A DNA stretch of 64,000 nt from contig CAVYPM010000020.1 of NCBI GenBank assembly GCA_963770375.1, positions 87,831 through 151,830 on the forward strand, read 5' to 3'. The translations under genes were made by a program, and so were the position numbers. Positions 52,717 through 61,319 of this stretch are shown in pieces. Each line of letters opens with the position of its first letter. The first letter of the stretch is position 1. The stretch is from DASVBE01 sp963770375. Lineage in GTDB: Bacteria > Actinomycetota > Actinomycetes > Streptosporangiales > Streptosporangiaceae. The notes beneath the pieces were generated by a model. That model was not told the origin of the DNA. It was given only the letters and a program-made list of their open reading frames with translations, and searched no databases.

Positions 52717-54201
52717 GTGCTTGCGCTGCGGGCCGGGCCGGATAACGCCGGCCAGCGCCGGTGGGCGGTGCTGGCGGTGGTGTCGGCGGCCCAGTTCCTG
52801 ATCATCCTGGACCTGTGGGTCGTCAACATCGCGCTCCCGGCCCTGCAGCGCGACTTCGCGCCGGCGGCCCTGCCGGACGTCGCGTGGATTCTCGACGCGT
52901 ACGCGATCGTGCTGGCCGCGCTGCTGGTGCCGGCCGGCCGGGTCGCTGACCGCACCGGGCGGCGGGCCGCCTTCCTGGCCGGCCTGGCGGTGTTCGGCGT
53001 CGCGTCGCTCGGCTGCGCGGTGGCCCCGGACCTGGCGGCGCTGATCGCCAGCCGGATCGGGCAGGCGGCCGGGGCCGCGGTGGTGATGCCCACCTCGCTG
53101 GGGTTCGCCCTGGCGGTGTTCCCGCCTGAGCAGCGGCGCACCGCGGTGGGCATCTGGTCGGGGGTCGGCGCGGTCGCCGCGGGCAGCGGCCCGGTGATCG
53201 GCGGCCTGCTGGTCGAGTCGAGCTGGCGCTGGATCTTCCTGATCAACCTGCCTGTCATCGTGGCCGCCCTGGCGGCCGGGGCGGCCATCCTGCCGCGGCG
53301 CGACGCTGCGCCGTCCGGCCCGCGGGCCGGGAGACGCACCGACCTGGCGGGAACGGTCCTGGTCATGGGCGCGGTGGGGCTGGTGTGCACGGCCCTGACG
53401 CAGTCGTCGCGGTGGCCGGCGTCGCGCACCTGGCTGGCCCTGGCCGCCGGGCTGGTCCTGGCCGCCGCGCTGGTGGCCAGGATCCGCCGGCACCCCGACG
53501 CGCTGGTCAGCCCGCGGCTGTTCGCCGCGCCCGCCTTCCGGGCCGGCGCGGCCGGGCTCGTGGCCTACTACACCGGGTTTGCCGCGATGCTTCTGAGCAT
53601 GACGCTGCTGCTGACCGCGCAGTGGCACTTCTCTGTCCTGCAGGCGGCCGTGGGCATCGCGCCCGGCCCGGCCACCGCGGGACTCGTCTCCCTGGTCGCG
53701 GGCCCTCTGGCGGCCCGGGCCGGGAGCGCGGCCACGGTCGCGGCGGGGGCGGCGGCCTTCGCCGCGGCCGGGGCCTGGCTGCTGGCCGGCGCGGGCAGCC
53801 ACCCCGCCTACGCGGCCGTCGCCCTGCCGGCCGGGCTGCTGTGGGGGGTGGCCAACGGGCTCATCCAGCCGTCGCTGTTCGCCTGCGCGGACGCGGCCCC
53901 GCGGGCCGAGCTGGCCGCCGGGTCAGCGGTGCTGGGCGCCGCGCGGCAGCTGGGCTCGGCGCTGGGCGTGGCGATCTTCGTGGCCGTCACCGGGAGCGGC
54001 GTGACCGGAGGCGGCCCGGCGGGCCTGGCCGGGCTGAACCGGGCCTGGCTCGTTGTCGTGATCACAGCGGGCGCCACCGCATTGGCCGGGCTCGGCACCG
54101 GCCGGCAGCCGGCCAGCGCCGCTGTGGCGGTGGCCGGGACGGCCGGGGCGGCTGGCGGCGCCGCGGCCCGGCCCGGCGGCCCGGCACGGGCGAGGAGATA
54201 A
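52717..54201 (+). CDS. MFS drug/metabolite exporter, DHA2 (14-span) type
   Basis: 494 residues from GTG 52717 (GAGG eight bases upstream); GTG 52705 in the same frame is possible. Motif A is GRVADRTGRRAAF, motif C-like GSGPVIGGLLVESSWRWIFLIN, and the first span reads QFLIILDLWVVNIALPALQ, all typical of EmrB/QacA proton-driven exporters. A half TCGGTA site lies at 52688-52693. Its place between methyltransferase and amine oxidase suggests it exports the product or an intermediate, or confers self-protection. The C-terminal tail is Ala/Gly-rich. Confidence 0.9.
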   Translation: MLALRAGPDNAGQRRWAVLAVVSAAQFLIILDLWVVNIALPALQRDFAPAALPDVAWILDAYAIVLAALLVPAGRVADRTGRRAAFLAGLAVFGVASLGCAVAPDLAALIASRIGQAAGAAVVMPTSLGFALAVFPPEQRRTAVGIWSGVGAVAAGSGPVIGGLLVESSWRWIFLINLPVIVAALAAGAAILPRRDAAPSGPRAGRRTDLAGTVLVMGAVGLVCTALTQSSRWPASRTWLALAAGLVLAAALVARIRRHPDALVSPRLFAAPAFRAGAAGLVAYYTGFAAMLLSMTLLLTAQWHFSVLQAAVGIAPGPATAGLVSLVAGPLAARAGSAATVAAGAAAFAAAGAWLLAGAGSHPAYAAVALPAGLLWGVANGLIQPSLFACADAAPRAELAAGSAVLGAARQLGSALGVAIFVAVTGSGVTGGGPAGLAGLNRAWLVVVITAGATALAGLGTGRQPASAAVAVAGTAGAAGGAAARPGGPARARR

Positions 54202-54207
54202 CCGGAG

Positions 54208-55620
54208 ATGACACCCATGGATTTCGATGACGGGAGCACGGGCGGGCCGGCCGGGATAACTGGCCCGGCCCGGCGGGTGCTGGTCATCGGGGCGGGGATC
54301 GCCGGGCTGACCGCCGCGAATGCCCTGGCCCAGGCTGGGGTGGAGGTCGTGGTGCTGGAGGCCCGTGACCGGATCGGCGGGCGGCTGTACACGGCCGATC
54401 TGGGCGGCTGGCCGACCGATCTGGGCGGGTCGTGGATCCACACCCCGGCGGGGAACCCGCTGAGTGCCTTCGCGGAGCTCGCCGGCGTGCCCAGGCGCAG
54501 CGCGAACCCGCTGCCTGAGGTGGCCGCCTTCGACTGCGCGGAGGGACGGCGGCTGTCCGCCGCGGAGGTGGCGGCGAGCCTCGACCTGCAGATGGAAGGC
54601 TTCCCTGCGGCACAGGACCGGCTGCTCGCCGAACTCGGGCCGGACGCGACGGCCGCGGACGGGATCGAGGCCTTTGTGGCCCAGGCGGGCCTGGCCCCGG
54701 GCCCGGCGCGGCGGGCCCGGCAGGCGCTGCACGCGCTCATCGAGGCCGAGTCGGCCAGCGCGACCGCGGACCAGTCGCTGCGCTGGATGTGGCACGAGAG
54801 CGAATACGGCGGGGACTACTTCGGCGACGTGCCCGTGGGCGGCTACCGGCGCCTGGTGGAAGCGCTGGCCGCCGGGCTCGACCTGCGCCTGGGCGTGGAG
54901 GTGACCGAGATTGCCTGCTCCGCGGATGGCGTGCGCGTCCGCTGCGCTGACGGCCGGGTGGAAGAAGGCTCGCACGTGGTGGTGACCGTGCCGCTGGGGG
55001 TCCTCAAGCGGGGCGGAGTGAGGTTCTCACCCGCCCTGCCGCCGGGCCGGCGGGCCGCCATCGGGCGGCTCGGGTTCGGGCGCTACGAGAAGGTGGCGAT
55101 GCGGTTCGCGGAGCCGTTCTGGCGCGACGCGGGCTTCCCGCACCTGATGATCTTCCCCCGTGATCCCGCGGACCCGGCGGTCTGGGGGTTCGGCCAGGAC
55201 GCGTTTGGCGGCGGCCCGGTGCTGGTCCTCCATGTCTTCCACAGCGCCGCCGGCCAGCTCCTCGGCATGACCCCGGACGAGGCGGTCCAGTGGGCCCTCG
55301 GCCTGGTCGCCGAGGCCACCGGACGGCCGTGCCCGGCCCCCGCCGAGGCCGCCGTGACCGCCTGGGCGGCCTATCGCTTCACCGGCGGGGCCTACACCCA
55401 TATCCCCCCGGGAGCCGAGCCAGCCGACGCTGACCTGCTGGGCGAACCCATCGGCGGGCGGCTGCTGTTCGCCGGGGAGCACACCCAGAGCGCCCGGCTG
55501 GCCTACGCGGACGGCGCGATGGCCAGCGGCCTCCGCGAAGCGAGGCGGCTCCTCGGCCCGGCCGCCGTACCGCTGCACCCGCACCTAACCACCCGCACGG
55601 AAGAAATGAGCGACACATGA
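54208..55620 (+). CDS. Flavin monoamine oxidase family protein
   Basis: 470 residues, AGGAGATAACCGGAG before the ATG, only six bases after the MFS stop. The FAD Rossmann motif is VLVIGAGIAGLTAANALAQ; GGRLYTADLGGWPTDLGGSW is the MAO-type second block; the C-terminal flavin region is LLFAGEHTQSARLAYADGAM. It oxidises an amine to an imine, producing peroxide. Its ATGA overlap with a RidA gene fits, since RidA hydrolyses reactive enamines/imines. Substrate unknown; polyamines, arylalkylamines or a methylated amine made by the neighbouring methyltransferase are options. Confidence 0.9.
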   Translation: MTPMDFDDGSTGGPAGITGPARRVLVIGAGIAGLTAANALAQAGVEVVVLEARDRIGGRLYTADLGGWPTDLGGSWIHTPAGNPLSAFAELAGVPRRSANPLPEVAAFDCAEGRRLSAAEVAASLDLQMEGFPAAQDRLLAELGPDATAADGIEAFVAQAGLAPGPARRARQALHALIEAESASATADQSLRWMWHESEYGGDYFGDVPVGGYRRLVEALAAGLDLRLGVEVTEIACSADGVRVRCADGRVEEGSHVVVTVPLGVLKRGGVRFSPALPPGRRAAIGRLGFGRYEKVAMRFAEPFWRDAGFPHLMIFPRDPADPAVWGFGQDAFGGGPVLVLHVFHSAAGQLLGMTPDEAVQWALGLVAEATGRPCPAPAEAAVTAWAAYRFTGGAYTHIPPGAEPADADLLGEPIGGRLLFAGEHTQSARLAYADGAMASGLREARRLLGPAAVPLHPHLTTRTEEMSDT

Positions 55621-56003
55621 TCAGGAAAGCTGTCTCCACGGCCGGCGCACCGGCGGCGCTCGGCCCCTACAGCCAGGCCATCGTGGCCGGCGGGTTCGTG
55701 TTCTGCTCCGGCACGGTGGGCATCGACCCGGCCACCGGCGTGCCCGGCAACGGCGTCGAGGCGCAGACCGAGCTGGCCCTGCGCAATCTCGGGGCGATCC
55801 TGGCCGAGGCCGGCTCGTCGCTGTCCGGCCTGGTGAAGACCACCATTTTTTACACCGACGTAGCGGACTTCCCGGTCATCAACGCGGTCTACGAGCGCTT
55901 CATGCCCGACCCGCCGCCGGCCCGCTCGGCGCCGGCCAGCGTGGTGCTGCCGCGCGGCCTGCTCATCTCGATCGAGGCCATCGCGGTGGTCCCGGCTGGC
56001 TAG
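55617..56003 (+). CDS. RidA (YjgF/YER057c/UK114) family enamine/imine deaminase
   Basis: 128 residues. Family blocks VSTAGAPAALGPYSQAIVAGG, VFCSGTVGIDP, QTELALRNLGAILAEAGSSL and the catalytic-arginine region PPPARSAPASVVLPRGLLISIEAIA (Arg in PARSA) are intact. It would hydrolyse the imine released by the amine oxidase whose stop overlaps its start. It converges with the MocR-type gene, and their TAG stops share CTAG. It may also serve as a housekeeping protector against 2-aminoacrylate, but the tight coupling argues for a dedicated role. Confidence 0.93.
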   Translation: MIRKAVSTAGAPAALGPYSQAIVAGGFVFCSGTVGIDPATGVPGNGVEAQTELALRNLGAILAEAGSSLSGLVKTTIFYTDVADFPVINAVYERFMPDPPPARSAPASVVLPRGLLISIEAIAVVPAG

Positions 56004-57487
56004 ATGATGCTGGTGACTACCTCGCGCAGGGCGCGGCAGGCGGTTTCTGCCTGGCGCAGGGTCACCCCGCCGTAGCCGAGGACCAGGCCCTCGACGGCGG
56101 GCGGCCCGGCGAAGTAGTGATCCAGCGTGTCGACCCGGATGCCGCGGGCGGCCGCCGCGGCGGCGACCGGGGCCGCGCTGCCGGGCGGCAGCTCGAGCAC
56201 CACGTGCAGGCCGGCCGTGCCGCCGAGCAGCCGGGCCGGGGCGGGCAGGCCGCCCAGCGCGGCCACGATCGCGGCCCGGCGGCGGGCGTACTCCCGGCTC
56301 ATCCGGCGCACGTGCCGGTCCAGGTCGCCGCTGGCCAGCAGGGCGGCCAGGGCGTGCTGAGCCGGCTCGCAGGTGCGTTCCGAGGCCGCGGCGCCGGCCG
56401 TGGCCAGGGCGGTGACCAGGTCCCGGCGGGCCGCCAGCCAGCCCACGCCGAGCGCCGGGGTCAGCGTCTTGGCCGTCGTGCCCAGGTGGATGACCAGGTC
56501 CGGGGCCAGCCCGGCGAGGGCCGGCAGCGGCGCCACGTCGTACCGGAACTCGCTGTCGTAGTCGTCCTCCACGATCAGCGCCCCGGCCGAGCGGGCCCAG
56601 CCGATCAGCGCCTGCCGCCGGGGCACCGGCAGCCGGCCGCCCAGCGGGTACTGGTGCGCCGGCGTGGTGTACACCAGCCGGGCCCCGGCGGGCAGGGCGC
56701 TGATCACCAGCCCGTCCTCGTCCGCCCGGCACGGCACCACCCGTGCCCCGCAGGCGGTGAAGATGGCCCGGGCCTTCTCGTAACCCGGTTCCTCGACCGC
56801 GACCGCGTCGCCGGGCCGCAGCAGGGCGGTGGCCACCAGCCGCAGCCCGCTGGCCACCCCGCTGGTGATCAGGATCTGGTCCGGCCCGCACAGCAGGCCG
56901 CGGTGCCGCCGCAGCTGCGCGGCCAGCCCGGCCCGCAGTGCGGGCAGCCCCAGCGGCCCGGCCTGCCCGGCGGGGGCCGCCGCCCCGGCCGCCCGCCACG
57001 CCCGCCGCCAGGCCGCCGGGTCGATCCCGGCCGCCCACGGCATGCCCGGCGACAGGTCGATCACCCCCTCGGGCGTGACCGCCGATGCCAGGGGGCGGCC
57101 AGAGTCTGCTGTGACTGATGGTGTTTCTGAGGACCGAGAGGCGGGTGGGGCGGTCGCGTCACCTGGCTGGGGTGCGGCGGCCGCATGGCCCGCGGGGACG
57201 GGACCGGCGGCGACGGCGTGGTCAGGGACACCGTCGGCCACGAACGTGCCCGAGCCGTGGCGGCCGTCCAGCCAGCCCTCCGCGTACAGCTGGGCGTAGG
57301 CCGCGGTGATGACGGTCCGGCTGACCCCGAGCGAGGCGGCCAGCGCCCGGCTGGCCGGCAGCCGCTCCCCCGCGCGGAGCCGGCCGCTGGCGATGGCCGC
57401 GCGGAGCTGGCCGGAGATCTGCCCGGACAGCGGCTCGGCCGCCGCCCGGTCCGCGGTGACCGGCAGCTCGATGGCGTGACGCGACAA
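56000..57487 (-). CDS. MocR/PdxR-type regulator (GntR helix-turn-helix plus aminotransferase domain)
   Basis: 495 residues from TTG 57487. The GntR winged helix (PLSGQISGQLRAAIASGRLR, ASRALAASLGVSRTVITAAY) is at about 14-80, followed by an Ala/Gly-rich linker and a fold-type I aminotransferase domain with PGYEKARAIF, VEDDYDSEFRYD and the PLP lysine in GTTAKTLTPALGVGWLAA. Such proteins sense PLP or amine ligands. It is divergent from a flavin-nucleotide-binding gene with three AAGTGG half-sites between them, as expected for a MocR target. A longer frame upstream would cross those sites. Confidence 0.9.
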   Translation of the reverse strand: MSRHAIELPVTADRAAAEPLSGQISGQLRAAIASGRLRAGERLPASRALAASLGVSRTVITAAYAQLYAEGWLDGRHGSGTFVADGVPDHAVAAGPVPAGHAAAAPQPGDATAPPASRSSETPSVTADSGRPLASAVTPEGVIDLSPGMPWAAGIDPAAWRRAWRAAGAAAPAGQAGPLGLPALRAGLAAQLRRHRGLLCGPDQILITSGVASGLRLVATALLRPGDAVAVEEPGYEKARAIFTACGARVVPCRADEDGLVISALPAGARLVYTTPAHQYPLGGRLPVPRRQALIGWARSAGALIVEDDYDSEFRYDVAPLPALAGLAPDLVIHLGTTAKTLTPALGVGWLAARRDLVTALATAGAAASERTCEPAQHALAALLASGDLDRHVRRMSREYARRRAAIVAALGGLPAPARLLGGTAGLHVVLELPPGSAAPVAAAAAARGIRVDTLDHYFAGPPAVEGLVLGYGGVTLRQAETACRALREVVTSII

Positions 57488-57535
57488 GTGGTTTCCCTGT
57501 TTCGCTCGAAAGTGGCTATCGGAGCAAGTCCACTT
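57486..57535. promoter_or_regulatory. AAGTGG repeats between MocR-type and NimA-like genes
   Basis: AAGTGG at 57486-57491 and 57510-57515 (direct, 24 bp apart) and CCACTT at 57530-57535 (inverted, 20 bp further). The first overlaps the MocR TTG start. Direct plus inverted half-sites resemble known MocR operators. Confidence 0.55.
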
Positions 57536-57555
57536 CCTCTGTACCGTAGAACAGC

Positions 57556-58265
57556 ATGAGCGCTGACCTCGCCGTGCCCGCCACCAACGCCTGTCCTCCA
57601 CCGAGCGGACCCGGATACGCCGCCTCCGCGAGCGCGGCCGGGCCGACCGCGCCGAGCTGTACGCCGTCCTGGACGCCGGGCTGATCTGCCACCTCGGGGT
57701 GATCGTCAAGGGCTCGCCGGTGGTGCTGCCCACCGGGTACGGCCGCGACGGCGACACGCTGTACCTGCACGGCTCGTCGGCCAACGCGGCCCTGCTGGCC
57801 GCCGCCGGGCAGCAGATCTGCGTGACCGTGACCCACCTGGACGGCCTGGTCTGCGCCCGCTCGGTGTTCCACCACTCGATGAACTACCGCAGCGCAGTGA
57901 TCTTCGGCGAGGCCCGGACGGTCACCGAGGACGCGGCCAAGCTGGCCGCCCTGCGGATCGTGTCCGAGCAGCTCGTCCCCGGCCAGTGGGACGCCACCCG
58001 CGGGCCGAACCGCAAGGAGCTGGCCGCCACCGCGGTGCTGTCCCTGCCGCTGGCCGAGGCCTCGGTCAAGATCCGCACCGGCCCGCCCGGGGACGAACCG
58101 GAGGACTACGAGACCAGCACGTGGGCCGGGGTCGTCCCGGCCCGGCTGGCGTTCGGCCCGCCTGAGGATGACCCTCTGCTGCGGCCAGGAATTGCCGTCC
58201 CCCCGCATGTGCTGGCCATGTCGCGGCGGTTCACGCCAGGTAGCCGTAACCCGTCAAACTCGTGA
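57556..58265 (+). CDS. Pyridoxamine 5'-phosphate oxidase-like (NimA family) flavin-binding protein, N-terminal frame break
   Basis: About 236 residues when repaired. ATG 57556 begins MSADLAVPATNA; the frame then shifts by one base near 57589 (a C run) to LSSTERTRIRRLRERGRADR, EAxxLDAGL-type sequence and GVIVKGSPVVLPTGYGRDGD, all typical of the split-barrel NimA/pyridoxamine-oxidase-like group. Without the shift the upstream frame stops soon and the only start is GTG 57699. The active-site-like GLVCARSVFHHSMNYRSAVI block is intact. Probably flavin- or haem-binding; pairs with the divergent MocR-type regulator. Confidence 0.8.
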
Positions 58266-58294
58266 GCCGGCCGGACGGGGCCTAGTCTGGGCTT

Positions 58295-58945
58295 ATGACT
58301 GACCCGCTCGTCTGGATCGACTGCGAAATGACCGGGCTCGACCTATCCAGGGACGCCCTGGTGGAAATCGCCTGCCTGGTGACCGACGGCGACCTGAAAA
58401 TCCTGGACGACGGGATCAATCTGGTCATCAAGCCGCCGGCCGAGTCGCTCCAGACGATGCCGGAGCTGGTCCGGCAGATGCATACGACGTCCGGCCTGCT
58501 CGCCGAGCTGGACGCGGGGATCACGCTGGACCAGGCGCAGGAGCAGGTGCTGGCGTACATCAAGGGGCACATCAAGGACTCGCGGCGGGTGCCGTTGTGC
58601 GGTAACTCGATCGCCACCGACCGCGCGTTCCTGGCCCGGGACATGCCCGAGCTGGACTCGTTCCTGCACTACCGGATGATCGACGTGTCCAGCATCAAGG
58701 AGCTGTCGCGGCGGTGGTTCCCGCGGGCGTATTTCGCGAGCCCGGAAAAGCACGGCGGTCACCGGGCGCTGGCCGACATCCGGGAGAGCGTGCAGGAGCT
58801 GCGGTACTACCGGGACGCGGTGTTCGTGCCGCTGCCAGGGCCGGACACCGCGACGGCCCGGCAGATCGCCGCCCGGCACGGCAGCCCGCCGCCGGAGTCC
58901 CCGGCTTCGCCGGCCCCGGCTGCGGGTGCGCCGCCTGCCCCATGA
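58295..58945 (+). CDS. orn: Oligoribonuclease (DEDDh exonuclease)
   Basis: 216 residues. The DEDDh motifs are visible: WIDCEMTGLDLSRDALVEIA (Asp9, Glu11), GNSIATDRAFLARDMPEL (Asp) and HGGHRALADIRESVQEL (His, Asp). It degrades di- to penta-ribonucleotides including pGpG and is essential in many bacteria. The C-terminal ~30 residues are an extra Pro/Ala-rich tail. No ribosome site; TAGTCT ends six bases before the ATG (58283-58288), so probably leaderless. Confidence 0.96.
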   Translation: MTDPLVWIDCEMTGLDLSRDALVEIACLVTDGDLKILDDGINLVIKPPAESLQTMPELVRQMHTTSGLLAELDAGITLDQAQEQVLAYIKGHIKDSRRVPLCGNSIATDRAFLARDMPELDSFLHYRMIDVSSIKELSRRWFPRAYFASPEKHGGHRALADIRESVQELRYYRDAVFVPLPGPDTATARQIAARHGSPPPESPASPAPAAGAPPAP

Positions 58946-59019
58946 TCTCGTCTGCGCCACGCCGCGCGGGCCGGTATGATTCCTGAAGCTGAACCGGCCG
59001 CGAGGCCCGGTCAGCCACG

Positions 59020-59096
59020 GTGGGTGTAGCTCAGTTGGTTAGAGCGCCAGGTTGTGGTCCTGGATGTCGCGGGTTCGAATCCCGTCACTCACCCCA
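59020..59096 (+). tRNA. tRNA-His (GTG anticodon)
   Basis: Cloverleaf with acceptor GTGGGTG/CACTCAC (one G-T pair), D arm AGCTCAGTTGGTTAGAGC, anticodon stem CCAGG/CCTGG enclosing TTGTGGT (anticodon GTG), T arm GCGGGTTCGAATCCCGT and encoded CCA. The G at 59019 can serve as the extra G-1 paired to C73. Confidence 0.97.
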
Positions 59097-59114
59097 ACGG
59101 AAACCGCAGGTCAC

Positions 59115-59145
59115 GAGGCCGGGCCAGGACAACTGGTCCGGCCTC
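59115..59145 (+). terminator. Hairpin downstream of tRNA-His
   Basis: Arms GAGGCCGGGCCAG (59115-59127) and CTGGTCCGGCCTC (59133-59145) pair over 13 bases with one G-T pair and a five-base loop, 19 bases after the tRNA. Confidence 0.65.
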
Positions 59146-59347
59146 ACGCTCACCAGATGTCCGATTTTGGGAGCTGAGTGGGAGCCGATCATGTATTGGC
59201 CAGGCATCAGCTGGCGTTCATGACCTGAATCCTTGCCGCGCAGGCAGGAGGTTGTGGCCGCCGATGGCCAGACGGCCTGGCCTGGACAACCGGGGAGCAC
59301 CGGTCCGGCGCTGGTTTGCCGGCGTCAGATCGTGCCTGGCGTCGGCC

Positions 59348-60022
59348 TCACGTCACGGGATGCCCGGCCCGCCCGGTGGGAATATGCCGTTGGCGCTGCC
59401 GTGGCTTGTGAGCCCGCAGGTCGGCCTGGGCCTGGTCGGTGCGGGGGCCGGGGGGAACCGGGCCATGGCCGGTGCCGCCGCGCCGCCCGGCTTCCGGGGC
59501 GTGGCCGCCCGGCCGGGGCGGCGGCTGCCTTCGGGAGCGCCGCTGCTCCAGCGAGGTGACCACCGCGCCCCCCAGGATGCCGATTGCCGTGCATACGGCG
59601 GCAAAGGCCAGGAGAAGCGCCAGGGGAGCCCAGGACTCATAGGAAGGATTGGCGCCCGGGATGCCGTGGTAGTGGCCGTCGGCCGAAACGAGGAAAGCCA
59701 AGACCCGCATGGCGGCGGCCGCGATGATCAGGCAGACGCCCGACTTGGCGGCCGCCCTGGCCAGCGGCCGGCGGCGGGCCGGGGCGGGCGGGCGCGCCGG
59801 CCGGGCTGCGGGCGGGCGGGGCGGGATGTCGGCGGTGAGCGCGGCCAGGTCGGCGTAGGTCCGCGCGGCGAGCGCCTGGCCCGCTCGCGCGTCGAGTTCG
59901 CCCTTGGTCAGCTGGCCGTGCACGAACGCGGTTTTCAGCGTGTCGATCGCCTGTTCGCGGTCGGCGTGGCCCGCCCTGAGCCGGCCGCGGCCCGCCGCTG
60001 CCGGGTCTTGCGGTCCGGTCAT
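59348..60022 (-). CDS. DUF1707 (SHOCT-like) two-span membrane protein
   Basis: 224 residues from ATG 60022 (GGGGAGGTGCCGGTG upstream). The N-terminal DUF1707 domain reads LRAGHADREQAIDTLKTAFV, GQLTKGELDARAGQALAART; a Pro/Arg linker, two membrane segments (about 98-118 and 138-165), and a disordered basic tail follow. Such small actinobacterial proteins often sit near sensor kinases; the next gene downstream in the same direction is a two-component system. Function unknown. Confidence 0.82.
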   Translation of the reverse strand: MTGPQDPAAAGRGRLRAGHADREQAIDTLKTAFVHGQLTKGELDARAGQALAARTYADLAALTADIPPRPPAARPARPPAPARRRPLARAAAKSGVCLIIAAAAMRVLAFLVSADGHYHGIPGANPSYESWAPLALLLAFAAVCTAIGILGGAVVTSLEQRRSRRQPPPRPGGHAPEAGRRGGTGHGPVPPGPRTDQAQADLRAHKPRQRQRHIPTGRAGHPVT

Positions 60023-60136
60023 CACCGGCACCTCCCCGCTCGCACAATGCAGGTCAAGCGTAGCGCGGCTGCTTTCCGGCGGCCATGCGCAGCCAGAGTC
60101 CTTGCCCGCCAGGCCCGAAGGCATCAGATCTCTTGG

Positions 60137-61319
60137 TCAGGAGCCGCTCTTCTGCTCTGTGATCTGCAATTGGTGGGGGGGCCTGTGCCCGTTTGCCGTG
60201 GCCGGCAGCGTGATCTGCACGTCCAGTCCGCCGTCTGGCCTGGCGTGGGCCTGGGCGTGGCCGCCGTGCGCGTTGGCGACCGATGCGACGATGGACAGGC
60301 CGAGGCCGGTGCCTGGGCGGTTGCCGGTCCGGCCGCAGAGGCGGCGGAACGGCTCGAACAGCCCGGTTACCTGGTCGGCGGGGATGTGCTCGCCGCTATT
60401 GGCAATAGTGAGTTCGGCGGTGCCTGCGTCGGTTCTGGTGCTGGCCAGTACCCAGCCGCCGGTTACGTTGTGCTTGACGCCGTTGTCGATGAGGTTGCTG
60501 ACCAGCCGTTCGAGCAGGACCCGGTCCCCGGTGACCTGGGCGTTCTGCAGCGCGGTGCTGATCTGGATCTGCCTGGCGGTGGCGGCCGGGCCGATCAGGT
60601 CGATGGCGTCTTCGACCGCGGTGGGCAGGTCGACGAGCTCGGCCGGGCCTGGTCCGCGGTCGGAGCGGGCCAGGGTCAGCAGTGCCTCGATCAGTTCCTC
60701 GGACCTGTCCACGGCGGCGCCGATCGCGGCCAGCACCGGTTCCAGCTGCGCGGCGGAGGCGGCTGGCCTGGCCGTGGTGACGTCGATCAGGGTGCGCATC
60801 TCGGTCAGCGGCGTGCGCAGCTCGTGGGAGGCGTTGGCCACGAACCGGCGCTGGCTGGCGAACGCCGCCTCCAGCCGGGCGAGCATCGCGTCGAAGGTGT
60901 CGGCCAGTTCCTTCAGCTCATCGGGCGGCCCGGCCAGTGCCAGCCGCTGGCCCAGGTTCTCCTGGGAGGCGGCCTGCGCCGCCGTGGTGACGGCGGTCAG
61001 CGGCCGCAGCACGCGGCGGCTGACCGCCCAGCCGAGCCCGGCTGCCAGCAAGGTGCCCAGGCCCAGCCCGGCCAGTGTGAACTCCAGGAAACCGCTGCGT
61101 TTCGAGGCGTCTATCGTCGCGGCTGATCTGCGGGTTGTTCCCGGGCTCGACGACCTCGCCCCGCGGGCCGGACGGAATCACCAGGACGCGGCCGACCTGG
61201 GTATAGGCGGCGCCGATCAAGATGGCGCCGAACACGAGGAACAGCGCTGCGCAGGCGATCACTATCCGCGCCCGGATGCTGCTGCGCCACGGCCTGAGCG
61301 GGGCTGGGGTGACCCTCAT
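60137..61319 (-). CDS. Sensor histidine kinase of an OmpR-type pair (frame break in sensor loop)
   Basis: About 394 residues when repaired. ATG 61319 overlaps the regulator stop (ATGA). First span IRARIVIACAALFLVFGAIL; a short outer loop; second span FTLAGLGLGTLLAAGLGWAV; HAMP (RVLRPLTAVTTAAQAAS); H-box FVANASHELRTPLTEM; N-box NLIDNGVKHN; G-box GTGLGLSIVAS. The N-terminal frame (to PGNNPQIS) and the rest are offset by one base near 61110-61120, where removing one base gives IAATIDASKRSGFLEFTLAG. The kinase core itself is intact in one frame (60137-61051). Confidence 0.88.
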
